Source: Luteibacter sp. 9135 (GTDB lineage: Bacteria > Pseudomonadota > Gammaproteobacteria > Xanthomonadales > Rhodanobacteraceae). Taken from it: a stretch of 64,000 nucleotides of DNA. The notes under the pieces are model-generated. The model was given only the letters and a program-made list of their open reading frames with translations. It ran no database searches and had not been told where the DNA came from. A program made the position numbers and the translations under genes. The DNA lies in contig NZ_JQNB01000001.1 in the NCBI RefSeq assembly GCF_000745005.1, forward strand, positions 3,899,501-3,963,500, written 5' to 3'. This document shows, in pieces, positions 8,857 to 18,050 of the stretch. The stretch's first letter is position 1. Each line of letters begins with the position of its first letter.

Positions 8857-10686
8857 TTACCGTGTCAACGCGACCTGTGCGTATGCGGCATCGGCAAAGG
8901 CCCCCGGCGAGAGCGGCGTGGCGTAGAAGTAACCCTGGGCCCGTGTGCAGCCGAGGGCGAGCAGTCCGGCGTGTTCTTCGTTCGTCTCCACCCCTTCCGC
9001 CACGACATCCAGATCCAGCTGGCCGCACAACCGCACGATGCCGCGCAACATGGCCAGCTGCCGGGGGTTGTGCAGGAACCCGCGAATCAGCGACTGATCG
9101 AGCTTCAGCGTGTCGAACGGAAGGGTGAAGAGATAGGAGAAATTGCTGTACCCGACGCCGAAGTCGTCGATGGCGATGCGGACACCGGAAGTGCGCAGCA
9201 CGGCCAGTTGATTGCAGACGGCCTGGCTTCCCTCGAGCCATTCGCCCTCGGTGATCTCGACTTCGAGACGGGACGGTGCCACGCCATGCCGCATACAGCA
9301 GGCGAGGATACGCTCCGGTAGGCCGCCATCCACGAAGTCGGCCGCCGTGACGTTGACCGACAGCGTCAGGTCCAGCCCCGACACCAGCCACGCGGCGAGT
9401 TGCCGGCAGGCGTGCTCGATCACCCAGTCGGTCAGGGCGCGCATGGTGGAGGTACGGGCCATGATCGGGATGAACTCGCCGGGCGATACGTCACCCAGCT
9501 CGGGGTGCTGCCAGCGTACGAGCGCCTCGCCGCCGTAGCATCGCCCGGTGTCCATCTGGACCCGCGGCTGGTAGACGAGGTGGAACTCGCCTCGCTCCAG
9601 GCCGGTGGAGGCATCCGCGGCCAGGCGATACTGTCGGCGCATGCGCGCGTCCTTCGCCAGATCGTAGGTGCACCAGGTCGAACGGCCGTCGATGGCATCC
9701 TGCGTGGCGGCCAGGGCACGGCGCAGGGCATCCGGGGCGCCGGCTTGGTCGAACGTCACCAGTCCACCGTGACAGATCGGCTGCAACGGCACGCCTTCCG
9801 CACTCACGGGGCGGGCCACGTCGGACGACACCGCGTCCAGAAGCGCGGCCACGCCCGCGGCGTCGAGCGGGGGCACCAGGAAGGCGAAACGTGACACGGC
9901 GACGTGATAGAACTCCGCATGGGGCCGGACGATGTCGCCCAGACGCAACGCAACCTGGCGGATGACGGCCTCGACCGGGCCCAGGCCGACCGCTTGCGCC
10001 AGTTGGTGCGCCAGCGGCAGGTCCATGACGTCCACCATCGCCAGCTGGCGATGGCCTTCAAAGCCACGCGCGGTAATGGCGGCCATGTCCACATAGAACT
10101 GCTGGCGATTCAGCAGCCCGGTGACGGGATCGCGCCGCCCCACCATCTGGCGCAGTGCGATCTGGTCGAGCACCAGGGCGGCGAACGAGGCCAGGCGCTG
10201 GCGTGCGGCCGCATCGAAACGACGCGGCACCACGTCGAGGGCGCACAGGGTACCCACCGCATGGCCGGAGGAGGTGACCAGGGGCACACCCGCATAGAAA
10301 CGGAACCCCGGATGGTCGCAGACCAGGCGGTTGTGCATGAACCGCGCATCCTGGCTCAGGTCTTCGACGACGAACACCTCGCGCTGTTCGATCGCCACCG
10401 AGCAGATGGAGGCCTCCCGCTCGGTGCCGCCGACATCGATGCCGACCGACGAGACGAAGCGCTGCGCCTCGCGGCCCACGAACGACACCAGCACCGTCGG
10501 CATGGCGAAGGCTTCCGCCACCAGGGCCGTGATGCGATCGAGTTCCGGGGTGCTCGGGGCATCCCAGATATTGAGGCTGCGCAAGGCTTCCAGCCGGGCG
10601 ACTTCATGCGCATCGCCATCGGGCAGGGCCAAGCCGCAGGTCCCGTATGCGGGCCTGCTGGCGAAGACGTCCGAGTGGGATGACAT
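8857..10686 (-). CDS. GAF - degenerate GGDEF - EAL protein (probable c-di-GMP phosphodiesterase)
   Basis: 609 aa, no membrane segment. An N-terminal GAF domain (about residues 35-175) starts with LRSLNIWDAPSTPELDRIT. A GGDEF-type domain follows (DPVTGLLNRQQFYVDM) in which the GGDEF motif itself is replaced (VSRFAF), so it should not make c-di-GMP. The C-terminal EAL domain keeps EALVRW, SVNVTAADF, EITEGEW, DDFGVGYSN, LKLDQSLI and VAEGVET, the residues needed for metal binding and hydrolysis. The likely role is c-di-GMP breakdown gated by a GAF ligand. The start at 10686 (MSSHSDVFAS) has AGGAA upstream; 10719 is the longer alternative. It is transcribed alone. Confidence 0.88.
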   Translation of the reverse strand: MSSHSDVFASRPAYGTCGLALPDGDAHEVARLEALRSLNIWDAPSTPELDRITALVAEAFAMPTVLVSFVGREAQRFVSSVGIDVGGTEREASICSVAIEQREVFVVEDLSQDARFMHNRLVCDHPGFRFYAGVPLVTSSGHAVGTLCALDVVPRRFDAAARQRLASFAALVLDQIALRQMVGRRDPVTGLLNRQQFYVDMAAITARGFEGHRQLAMVDVMDLPLAHQLAQAVGLGPVEAVIRQVALRLGDIVRPHAEFYHVAVSRFAFLVPPLDAAGVAALLDAVSSDVARPVSAEGVPLQPICHGGLVTFDQAGAPDALRRALAATQDAIDGRSTWCTYDLAKDARMRRQYRLAADASTGLERGEFHLVYQPRVQMDTGRCYGGEALVRWQHPELGDVSPGEFIPIMARTSTMRALTDWVIEHACRQLAAWLVSGLDLTLSVNVTAADFVDGGLPERILACCMRHGVAPSRLEVEITEGEWLEGSQAVCNQLAVLRTSGVRIAIDDFGVGYSNFSYLFTLPFDTLKLDQSLIRGFLHNPRQLAMLRGIVRLCGQLDLDVVAEGVETNEEHAGLLALGCTRAQGYFYATPLSPGAFADAAYAQVALTR

Positions 10687-11000
10687 GCTCAGTTCCTTCT
10701 TTCCATCGTCATCGAGCATGGCTCATAACGCCATGACAGTGCCCGATTCACGGGGCTCGCTGCCATGGTGTGCTCCAGGGAGGGGGTCTCTCCGTATCGG
10801 CCGATCCGGGCCGAACTGAAGCAGCCGGGGCACCATCGGCCTACCGCTGTTCAGGAACGGCCAGGGTCGCGGGCAAGCTTCTTGATCGGCGCCCGCAAGT
10901 TCATGCGACCCCGTATGCATGACTCGAAACGACATGTGTCACACACCGCTTCCACACCGCCTCCCCCAAGGTCGAGCCTTCCTACGGCGGACCTGACATC
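10687..11000. other. Intergenic region between the EAL gene and the lone receiver
   Basis: 314 bases between divergent genes. It must hold both promoters, but I see no strong sigma-70 boxes, dyad or conserved RNA in it. Confidence 0.4.
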
Positions 11001-11375
11001 ATGCAAAACGATCTATCGGACCGCACCACCTGCCTGCTCGTCGAAGACGACGACTCGGTGGCGGCGGCATACAAGATGGTGCTTGAAGACGCCGGGATGC
11101 TGGTCTGCCGGGCGGTCGGATCGGAACCGGAGGCGCTCGACGCCATCCTCGCCGCCCGCCCGGATGTCGCGCTGCTCGACATCGATATCCACGGCGGAGA
11201 TTCGCTCGGTGTCGCCACCACGTTGATCGCCAAGGACGTCGCCGTGGCGTTCGTCTCGGGCCACGTCCACGCCGATGTACCCCGGCCTTTTTCGTCGCTG
11301 CCGTTCCTGCAGAAGCCGGTGTCGCGTCGGGCCCTTTTGGATCTGGTGGAAACGCTGCGGCGGACTCCGACGTAG
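11001..11375 (+). CDS. Single-domain response regulator
   Basis: 124 aa consisting of one receiver domain. The acidic pair is in LLVEDDDS (residues 15-17), the probable phosphoacceptor is Asp60 in VALLDIDIHGG, Ser86 takes the conserved Thr/Ser place, and Lys105 lies in FLQKPVS. All catalytic positions are present, so it should be phosphorylated, yet it has no output domain. Such proteins act by protein contact, as CheY does, or as phosphate relays. The nearby hybrid kinase and EAL gene are possible partners, but they are transcribed the other way. A terminator follows downstream. Confidence 0.88.
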   Translation: MQNDLSDRTTCLLVEDDDSVAAAYKMVLEDAGMLVCRAVGSEPEALDAILAARPDVALLDIDIHGGDSLGVATTLIAKDVAVAFVSGHVHADVPRPFSSLPFLQKPVSRRALLDLVETLRRTPT

Positions 11376-11431
11376 GAGACGCATCGTCGCCACACCGTGC
11401 GAGCGCCACGGCGCCTGCATCGGCTTCGAAC

Positions 11432-11462
11432 AAAAAAGGCTCGCCCATAACGGCGAGCCTTT
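11432..11462. terminator. Bidirectional Rho-independent terminator
   Basis: An A-tract, GGCTCGCC, a 6-base loop, GGCGAGCC and a short T-tract. It sits between the convergent receiver gene and katE and can serve both strands. Confidence 0.85.
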
Positions 11463-11504
11463 CCAGTCATCCCTGATCGGGCAGCCTACACGCCGCCCTG
11501 GCCA

Positions 11505-13586
11505 TCAAGCCAACATGCGCACCTTCGCTTCACGGGCAAAGAAGCGACCCTTGGCACCCTCGACGAAGCCCGCTGCATCACTGGCAGCCATCACACCTTC
11601 ATCCGGCTTCAAGCCAGCCGCCTTGAACAGGATGCGTCCGCCCTCGTCCAGCGCGATGGCCTTGAGGTGTCCAAACGCATCGCGCACGAAGTCCACGGCG
11701 GCGGCCTCGTTCACCAGCTGGGCAGCGCCTTCCGCGCTGAGCACGATAGCCACCGCATCGAAGTTGATCGAAGGCGTACCCGCCAGCTGACCATCGGCGG
11801 CGAGTTTCTTGCCGTCGGACAACTTAGCGCCACCGACTTTCGGTGCAACCACCTTGACCGTCGCGCCGGCCTTCTCGGCCGCCTTCGTCACGGCGGCCAC
11901 GACCTTCGTGTCGGAACCATCGTTGACCAGGACGCCTACCACGCGGCCTTCCAGCGTTTTCTTCATCTTGCCGATGATCTGCAGAGCCGGCGAAGCGGGC
12001 ATCTCGACGACGCCGACCCGAGCCGGCGGTGCTGGCGGCAGCTTGTCCAGCGCAAGCCCGTCGGCCACACGCTTGGCCAGCGATTCGTCGATGTGGCGAA
12101 GATGGCCCACCATCGCGTCGCGGATGTGCAGCGTCTCGACCTTGGACAGTTCGAACACGAGGGCCGAAGCGATATGCGCCTGCTCGTATGCCGTCTGGCT
12201 GATGTAGAACAGGCGGGCCTGGCTGTAGTGGTCGGCAAAGGTCTCGGCCCTGATCCGGCCGCGGACGCCCGATTCCTCGATGACCGCCGAACGGAAGCCG
12301 CGCGCCGGGTCCTCCTGCGGCGTGTCGCCCTGAAGCGAGCTGGGGCCATAGGCGACGCGGCCCTTGGGCACCTGGTGCTGCATGTGACCGTCGCGCTGGT
12401 GGTTGGCGAACGGGCACTTGGGTGCGTTGATCGGCAGCTGGTGGAAATTGGGCGAGCCCAGACGCGACAGCTGCGTATCCAGGTACGAGAACAGGCGACC
12501 CTGCAACAGCGGATCGTTGCTGAAATCGATGCCGGGCACCAGGTGCGACGGGCAGAAGGCCACCTGCTCGGTCTCGGCGAAGAAATTGTCGGGCCAGCGA
12601 TCGAGCACCATCCGGCCGATGATCTTCAGCGGCACGGTTTCCTCGGGGATCAGCTTGGTCGCGTCGAGGTGGTCGAATGGGAAGGCATCGGCCTCTTCCT
12701 CGGTGAACAGCTGTACGCCCAGTTCCCACTCCGGGAAGTTGCCGGCCTGGATCGCCTCGAACAGGTCGCGCCGATGGAAATCGGGATCGGCGCCCGCCAG
12801 CTTCACAGCTTCATCCCACACTGTGGACTGCAAGCCCAGCTTCGGCCGCCAATGGAACTTCACGAAGGTGCTCTTGCCTTCAGCGTTGACCAGGCGGAAC
12901 GAATGGATGCCGAAGCCCTCGATCATGCGCAGCGACCGCGGGATCGTCCGATCCGACATCGCCCACATGATCATGTGCAGCGACTCCGGAGTGAGCGAGA
13001 TGAAGTCCCAGAACGTATCGTGGGCACTGGCCGCCTGGGGGAAACCACGGTCCGGCTCCATCTTCACCGCATGGATGAGATCGGGAAACTTGATCGCATC
13101 CTGGATGAAGAACACCGGGATGTTGTTACCCACCAGGTCCCAGTTGCCTTCCTTCGTGTACAGCTTCACGGCGAAACCGCGGACGTCACGCGGCGTATCG
13201 ACCGAGCCGGCACCACCGGCCACGGTCGAGAACCGGGTAAACAGGGGCGTTTTCTCCCCCACTTCGGTGAGCACGCGTGCGGTGGTGTACTCCGCCAGCG
13301 AGGCGGTGAGTTCGAAGAAACCGTGGGCGCCCGATCCACGGGCGTGCACGATGCGCTCGGGAATGCGCTCGTGGTCGAAATGGGTGATCTTCTCGCGGAG
13401 GATGAAATCCTCCAGCAGCACCGGGCCGCGCTGCCCGACCTTCAACGAGTTCTGGTCGTCGCCGACCGTCAGACCCTGGTTAGTGGTCAGGGGCGGATGC
13501 GAACCGCCGGCATGTTGGTGGAGCTCGTCCCCGTTACCCCGTGCGTCTTGCGACGACGTGGACGAAGGATTCTTCTTGCTGACCAT
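11505..13586 (-). CDS. katE: Large-subunit catalase HPII (KatE)
   Basis: 693 aa. It breaks hydrogen peroxide into water and oxygen in the cytoplasm. The catalase core carries [36 protein letters not shown] and, on the proximal heme side, [16 protein letters not shown]-terminal class I glutamine-amidotransferase-like (DJ-1/PfpI) domain of about 150 residues follows ([14 protein letters not shown]), diagnostic of the large-subunit clade 2 enzymes. The start at 13586 has AGAGGT upstream; the open frame extends to 13682, but the added residues are not family-like. Divergent from the DUF3253 gene with about 110 bp between. HPII enzymes are commonly stationary-phase induced; no specific operator was seen. 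Confidence 0.95.
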   Translation of the reverse strand: MVSKKNPSSTSSQDARGNGDELHQHAGGSHPPLTTNQGLTVGDDQNSLKVGQRGPVLLEDFILREKITHFDHERIPERIVHARGSGAHGFFELTASLAEYTTARVLTEVGEKTPLFTRFSTVAGGAGSVDTPRDVRGFAVKLYTKEGNWDLVGNNIPVFFIQDAIKFPDLIHAVKMEPDRGFPQAASAHDTFWDFISLTPESLHMIMWAMSDRTIPRSLRMIEGFGIHSFRLVNAEGKSTFVKFHWRPKLGLQSTVWDEAVKLAGADPDFHRRDLFEAIQAGNFPEWELGVQLFTEEEADAFPFDHLDATKLIPEETVPLKIIGRMVLDRWPDNFFAETEQVAFCPSHLVPGIDFSNDPLLQGRLFSYLDTQLSRLGSPNFHQLPINAPKCPFANHQRDGHMQHQVPKGRVAYGPSSLQGDTPQEDPARGFRSAVIEESGVRGRIRAETFADHYSQARLFYISQTAYEQAHIASALVFELSKVETLHIRDAMVGHLRHIDESLAKRVADGLALDKLPPAPPARVGVVEMPASPALQIIGKMKKTLEGRVVGVLVNDGSDTKVVAAVTKAAEKAGATVKVVAPKVGGAKLSDGKKLAADGQLAGTPSINFDAVAIVLSAEGAAQLVNEAAAVDFVRDAFGHLKAIALDEGGRILFKAAGLKPDEGVMAASDAAGFVEGAKGRFFAREAKVRMLA

Positions 13587-13695
13587 GGCTGACCTCTGCT
13601 TGGTTGACTTCCCAAACATGCCCCGGTTCGTGTGGACACCGGGTGGTCGGATCGCAACGACATCTTCGTCACCGCTATGCATCTACTGTGATGCG

Positions 13696-13956
13696 ATGGA
13701 CATTGCTGCCTCGATCATGGATATGCTGTCCCGCCGTTCGTCCGAGGCGTCGATCTGCCCCTCGGACGTGGCCCGCGCACTGGCCGACGACGAAACGACC
13801 TGGCGGGCCCTGATGCCCTCCGTGCGCGAGGTCGCCGCCGAGCTCGCCCGCCACGGCGTCATCATCGTCACCCAGGGAAAAAGCACGCTCGATCCTGCCG
13901 ATATTGCGCATGGGCCGATACGCCTTCGCCGCGGCGAACGTTTTCCCGGGCGCTAA
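13696..13956 (+). CDS. DUF3253 family small protein
   Basis: 86 aa, [19 protein letters not shown] then CPSDVARAL and [19 protein letters not shown], ending [14 protein letters not shown]. This matches the DUF3253 family, a winged-helix-like fold of unknown role in which the RxLMPxVRxxAxxLxxxGxI pattern is typical. The reading frame is open far upstream through katE antisense; the ATG at 13696 is chosen because the family begins here. Divergent from katE, so co-regulation by the shared 110-bp region is possible. Confidence 0.75.
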   Translation: MDIAASIMDMLSRRSSEASICPSDVARALADDETTWRALMPSVREVAAELARHGVIIVTQGKSTLDPADIAHGPIRLRRGERFPGR

Positions 13957-13969
13957 CGCCGGTCGCCGA

Positions 13970-13991
13970 GCGCCCGGACTCGGCCGGGCGC
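13970..13991. terminator. GC-rich hairpin between convergent genes
   Basis: GCGCCCGG, six loop bases, CCGGGCGC. It lies between the DUF3253 gene and the 631-aa gene, which face each other. No T-run follows, so its terminator role is only probable. Confidence 0.5.
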
Positions 13992-14010
13992 CCTCCCCTT
14001 GTGTGCGCGA

Positions 14011-15906
14011 TCAGTCGCGCAATACACGTGCCGTGCGGTCGCGCAGGGCAATGACGTTGGATGCCTTGTAGAACGCGCGGTCCACGGCGGCATGGGCAAA
14101 CGCTGTGCCTTCCGGCATGTCCTGGATCGCGGTCGCCTTCACCCCCTCCCACTTGTTGGGCCGCAGCCATACCTTCATGCCCGTATCACCGATGGCGAAA
14201 CCGCAGCGCATGGCGAGCACGTCGACGAAGGTGGCCAGGGCTTTCTTGACCTCGGCCGTCGGCGTCTGCCTGGCGTCTTTCCATGCAGCCAACGCTTTTA
14301 CCGCCGCCCCAGCCAGCTCGACGAGCACATCCGCGGGCGGGATACGTGCGGGAGGCTCGGCCAGAAAGACGTTACCCGGTCGTGCCACCACCGTGCTGCA
14401 TTCGTTGAGCAGGTCGGTTGCGATCTCGACGAAGAACGGATCGGGCACGACCACGTCCCGGCCGCCGTTGAGCCGCATGCCGTAGAGGTGGCGACTGAAC
14501 CTGCTGGCCCCGGCGGTGCCGTCGGCGAACACCACATCACCGGAAAACGACCAGCGGGCGACCGACGGCATGCCGTTGTCGCCATCGCCGTCCAGCGGCA
14601 GGCCGAGCAACCCCCACAGCAACAGGCTGACGTAGCCGTCGCGCGTCAGCAGCTTGCGTTTCACGTCGCCCTGGAAAGCGAGATCCACCTCGGGCTCGAT
14701 CTTCAGCGGGTCGGCATTGACCCGGGTCAGGAAGCCCTGCGCCAGCGTGGGATACAGCGACGACGACCGCGGGTCCCTGATCGCACCTTTGAGCTTGCAC
14801 TCCCGCATGGACTTCAGCACCCAGTAGTCCTCCATGTTGCAGCCGGTAACACCGACTTTGGCGAACGCCTGTTTCTGCGCCAGCGAGATGAACCACGGCG
14901 AGGTACCACTGACTTCCGGTTTGACCGCGCTGCCGACGGCGTAGTTGGTCACCAGGGTCGCGATCACCGATTTAAGGGTCTGCCCCACGGCGATACCGGC
15001 TTCCTCCTTGCGGGTGTACGCCCGATCCACCTCGACCGCGCTGACCTTCAGGTTTTCGCATTCCGCAATGAAGTAGTCGTTGAGGGACGCGCCTTCGACC
15101 AGTCCCGGCAAGCCGAAGCGATAGATCCCGCCCTGGCTGCACAAGGCAACAGAGGGAACCCGCACGCCGGTGGCGTAGTCGTAGCCGACGTAGAGACTGG
15201 CACACAACGGCGACAGCGAGCCGGGGTTGTTCGCGGCGGTGGCACCGCCCTGGGCGCCGAAGCAGCTGATCCTCACCGGCCAGTCATTTTTCGCACCCGG
15301 ATCGGCGATACGCGCCAGCTGGCTGGAAAGGGTGCCGATCATCATGAAGATGAATTCGATGTACGGCGACATCAGGTTCGGCTGCAGGCCCATTTCCGGC
15401 GAGCGGACGACGACGATGGGCGGCTGGTTGTTCTTCTCCTCACCCACGTCGAAGCGCACGACGGACAGGCACGGCCCTCGCCCGGCGAGCGGAACCTTCA
15501 GCTTCGCCGGGCTGGTCATGGTCGCCAGCGCATGCACGTCGATCCGGCGCAACACGTCGATGTTGCTCGCCCTCAGCTGCGCATCTCCCACGTCGTCACG
15601 CTCCAGGAAGACGGACATGGCGCGCGCCAGGATGCTTTCCACACGGGCGTTCTCACCCGTCGGGCCTTCACCCTGCAGCGCCTCCGCGTGCGCGTACGCG
15701 ATATGGCGCACGCGCGCGGCGTAACGGCTCAGCGGCCATTCGAGGATCGGACCGTCGGGACTGACCTCACCACGTTCGACCAGGATCACCGGCCGCCGTG
15801 TCGTGGCGTCGGCCTTCTTCACCTCACGGTCGAGCAACCCGTTGAGTACCGTATTGACCTCTTCGTCCATGAAACCCAGGTAGACGTCTATCAGCTTGTC
15901 GGACAT
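14011..15906 (-). CDS. Unrecognised 631-aa soluble protein
   Basis: The protein begins MSDKLIDVYLGFMDEEVNTV and ends VIALRDRTARVLRD. I do not recognise the family. There is no signal peptide or obvious membrane span; one moderately hydrophobic stretch (IEFIFMMIGTLSSQL) lies near residue 210. Codon use and GC content match the surrounding genome, unlike the islet next door. The frame stays open to 15975, but the upstream part lies in a repeated leader sequence, so 15906 is taken as the start. It is monocistronic and convergent with the DUF3253 gene. The sentence-like run of Gly, Ala and charged residues suggests a globular cytoplasmic protein of several domains; nothing indicates a catalytic motif. 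Confidence 0.7.
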   Translation of the reverse strand: MSDKLIDVYLGFMDEEVNTVLNGLLDREVKKADATTRRPVILVERGEVSPDGPILEWPLSRYAARVRHIAYAHAEALQGEGPTGENARVESILARAMSVFLERDDVGDAQLRASNIDVLRRIDVHALATMTSPAKLKVPLAGRGPCLSVVRFDVGEEKNNQPPIVVVRSPEMGLQPNLMSPYIEFIFMMIGTLSSQLARIADPGAKNDWPVRISCFGAQGGATAANNPGSLSPLCASLYVGYDYATGVRVPSVALCSQGGIYRFGLPGLVEGASLNDYFIAECENLKVSAVEVDRAYTRKEEAGIAVGQTLKSVIATLVTNYAVGSAVKPEVSGTSPWFISLAQKQAFAKVGVTGCNMEDYWVLKSMRECKLKGAIRDPRSSSLYPTLAQGFLTRVNADPLKIEPEVDLAFQGDVKRKLLTRDGYVSLLLWGLLGLPLDGDGDNGMPSVARWSFSGDVVFADGTAGASRFSRHLYGMRLNGGRDVVVPDPFFVEIATDLLNECSTVVARPGNVFLAEPPARIPPADVLVELAGAAVKALAAWKDARQTPTAEVKKALATFVDVLAMRCGFAIGDTGMKVWLRPNKWEGVKATAIQDMPEGTAFAHAAVDRAFYKASNVIALRDRTARVLRD

Positions 15907-15918
15907 GTCTTTCGCCTC

Positions 15919-15994
15919 GCTTGTCCCGGCACATGCCGGCAAGCCATCGTCGGCAACCACGCGGTGGTCGCCCATCGGCGAAACGCTGATTTTT
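15919..15994. repeat. Copy A of an imperfect 76-bp direct repeat bracketing the 16-18 kb islet
   Basis: Begins GCTTGTCCCGGCA and ends ACGCTGATTTTT. By my hand alignment it matches 17881-17956 at 61 of 76 positions with no gap. The first 26 bases form a hairpin (GCTTG..CCGGCA / TGCCGG..CAAGC). This copy is the leader of the 631-aa gene. Confidence 0.75.
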
Positions 15995-16261
15995 TTCAGT
16001 CTAGGAGCACATCATGCCCTGGCGCCCTTCTGGGCGAACGCTTACATCACGGCTTCGCAACGCAGAAGCAGATCGGACTTCGACCAATCAGTCCAGCATG
16101 CAGCTGCAAGATGGGAGGATGCAGGCTTGGGTTAAACAGCGATTAAGGCCGACCAGTTCAAGTCAAAACGGTGCTTAGTCGAGGAAGCGCTGGATAATCA
16201 CGCATTATCCAGCGTCGCAATCCTCACGTCTTCAACCTAATGACATTAGAACAACGCTATG

Positions 16262-16567
16262 TCAGCCGGCACCCGCAATGGCGAAACCGATCGATACGCA
16301 GATGAGCAAAATCCCTGCGATCGTCACGGCTTTTACTGTACTCGACGTCCCGAAGTTACCGGTTACGTATTCGCCATGTATCTCGCTGATCCGCAGTCGA
16401 GAGGAAGGAGACGGCACAAATGCCTCTCGCCAAGCGAGCAAGAAGAGTCCGCACATGCCAAGGGCACTGGCATAGTTCGGCTTAAGACATACTCCCATCA
16501 CGCCTATGACCGCCAGGCACGCAGCATAGACTTGCTGTTTACGTGGCACCTTATTTGGCATTGCCAT
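16262..16567 (-). CDS. Small integral membrane protein of the low-GC islet
   Basis: 101 aa starting MAMPNKVPRKQQVYA. Three hydrophobic segments (about residues 12-30, 40-57 and 78-98) are separated by a polar stretch, ending in GFAIAGAG. I do not recognise the family. A GGAGGAG site about 10 bases upstream of the ATG at 16567 supports this start. It begins 17 bases after the stop of the secreted-protein gene, so the two form an operon. Base composition is visibly lower in GC than the flanks, a sign of transfer. An immunity or membrane partner for the upstream product is conceivable, but nothing in the sequence proves it. Confidence 0.65.
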   Translation of the reverse strand: MAMPNKVPRKQQVYAACLAVIGVMGVCLKPNYASALGMCGLFLLAWREAFVPSPSSRLRISEIHGEYVTGNFGTSSTVKAVTIAGILLICVSIGFAIAGAG

Positions 16568-16584
16568 CTTTTGCCACTCCTCCG

Positions 16585-17592
16585 CTACCAGCCACAACCG
16601 CCGCCACTTTCGTAATAATCTTCCATAGGGGAAGACACATCCCAGTCGCCGCTAGGGTTGCCGCTATTGGTAATCGCGAAGCCGAACATGTCGTCCCAGG
16701 CGGACTGATAGTGACCCTGCTCAATTTCACTCACTGCATCGTGATATGCGGTCACAGTGCCGTCAATGGTGCCTCCGATTGCATCGCCCAAGTCCGGATC
16801 ATACTCGTCGATCAGTCCATTGATTTGCGTACCAAGTTCGTAACCAGCTCCGGCAGCCGCTGTCAGTCGCCCTCCCGCAAACATCGCCGTCTCGGCCAGT
16901 GCGCCTGCGGGACTGAGACTGCCCACCGGCGCGGTCCGATAGTCGAGATAAATTTCATTGAGCGTCATATCCACCGTCGGCGCAGGGCTTGTGCCCATCT
17001 TGGAAATGCCCCCAGCTCTTATGTCCGAAGCTAAAAGGGGCGTCTGAACAACATCCATGCGGTTGGTAAATGATTCCCTCACCGAGGCTGGTGCGTAGTT
17101 AATCACAGCCGTACGCACTGCCTGTTGATCGAAAGCTCGCGCTACGCGAATCATGCCTTCGTCGCTTACACGGCTTGCAAGCGTTTTGAGTAGTGGAGTG
17201 GATTGCGTACCGGCGACGTCCTGATAGTGGCGGGCTAGTGCGACGAGCTCCTTGTCCGATAGTCGACCGAGAAGTGTTTCGGTGGGCCCGTTAGCGAAGT
17301 TTGCCTCGATAACCGACGCAAAGTTCTTATGGATAGCCTCCGGAGTAGTTCCGATGACCAGCGCAGCGGACCCGACTCCTGCTACTTTTGATGACTTAGT
17401 GGTCAATATTTTTGCGCTTAAGCCGCGGGGCGATGCGTGTTTAAGGTCCCCCCAAGGGTTTGTATCTCCGCCGTCCCCGCACGTCGGAAGCAGGTTGGGT
17501 TGGATATGCGTCGGTGTCTGCATCGAAAACACGGGTGACGTGAGTACGCACGCGAGCGCCATACCGACCGCTACTTGGACGCGAATTTTCAT
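16585..17592 (-). CDS. Secreted protein of unknown function in the low-GC islet
   Basis: 335 aa. A typical Sec signal peptide (MKIRVQVAVGMALACVLTSP, cleavage probably after VFS or VFSMQ) is followed by a helical central part (LLGRLSDKELVALARHYQDV; ASRVSDEGMIRVARAF) that reads like two related helical units. A glycine-rich helical stretch comes next (AAGAGYELGTQINGLIDEY), then DAIGGTIDGTV, then an acidic tail ending GGGCGW. I do not recognise the family. The signal peptide fixes the start at 17592 rather than 17631. The tail with IGGTIDGTV resembles the terminal regions of some secreted effectors, but this is only an impression. It is followed closely by the small membrane protein gene. Confidence 0.7.
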   Translation of the reverse strand: MKIRVQVAVGMALACVLTSPVFSMQTPTHIQPNLLPTCGDGGDTNPWGDLKHASPRGLSAKILTTKSSKVAGVGSAALVIGTTPEAIHKNFASVIEANFANGPTETLLGRLSDKELVALARHYQDVAGTQSTPLLKTLASRVSDEGMIRVARAFDQQAVRTAVINYAPASVRESFTNRMDVVQTPLLASDIRAGGISKMGTSPAPTVDMTLNEIYLDYRTAPVGSLSPAGALAETAMFAGGRLTAAAGAGYELGTQINGLIDEYDPDLGDAIGGTIDGTVTAYHDAVSEIEQGHYQSAWDDMFGFAITNSGNPSGDWDVSSPMEDYYESGGGCGW

Positions 17593-18050
17593 CGAACCAT
17601 TCCTTGCGTTTGCATCCCCTGCCAGAAGCAACGTAATCCTCTGGAGTGTGGGTCAGCAAGTCGCAAGTATCTTCGACATACTCGCCACAAACTTAATGCG
17701 TCGCTAGTCCAATCATAGATGCTTGAATGCGAATGGCCCTAGCGTCGATTGACCGACGAAAAACACGCAATTAGCTACGAAGTATGACTAATCGGCAAAC
17801 GATTCTTGTGACGCAAGTCGCGCAAATCGCAGCCATGAACGCCACCACCGAGTCGAGTGAACGACCCGCAAGTCCCCTCTGCTTGTCCCGGCAGATGCCT
17901 GCAAGACATGGTCGAGACCTCGGATGTGGTCGACCATCGACGAAACGCTTATTTTTCGGGGTAGGCGCGCGCTGCGAGGATGGTGCCAATAACTGTCACC
18001 AAGGGCCGCTAGGTTGACCGCCACCTCCCCGATGGCGTGCGTGCGATCCC
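17593..18050. other. 458-bp non-coding region upstream of the islet, containing repeat copy B
   Basis: I see no convincing gene. The region is AT-richer from 17600 to 17830 and contains the second copy of the 76-bp repeat. Promoters for the divergent islet operon and the quinone reductase must lie here. Confidence 0.5.
17881..17956. repeat. Copy B of the imperfect 76-bp direct repeat
   Basis: Same orientation as the copy at 15919-15994. The two share GCTTGTCCCGGCA, GTGGTCG, CCATCG, CGAAACGCT and ATTTTT; similarity ends on both sides. Here it is not next to a start codon, so this may be a decayed or captured leader. Confidence 0.7.

Noticed and set aside
11667..13592. 641-aa plus-strand frame over katE
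   Set aside because: Antisense to an evident catalase.
16262..17592. Integrated phage or transposon remnant in the islet
   Set aside because: No integrase, transposase, att-like tRNA or phage structural gene was seen; only the 76-bp repeats suggest insertion.
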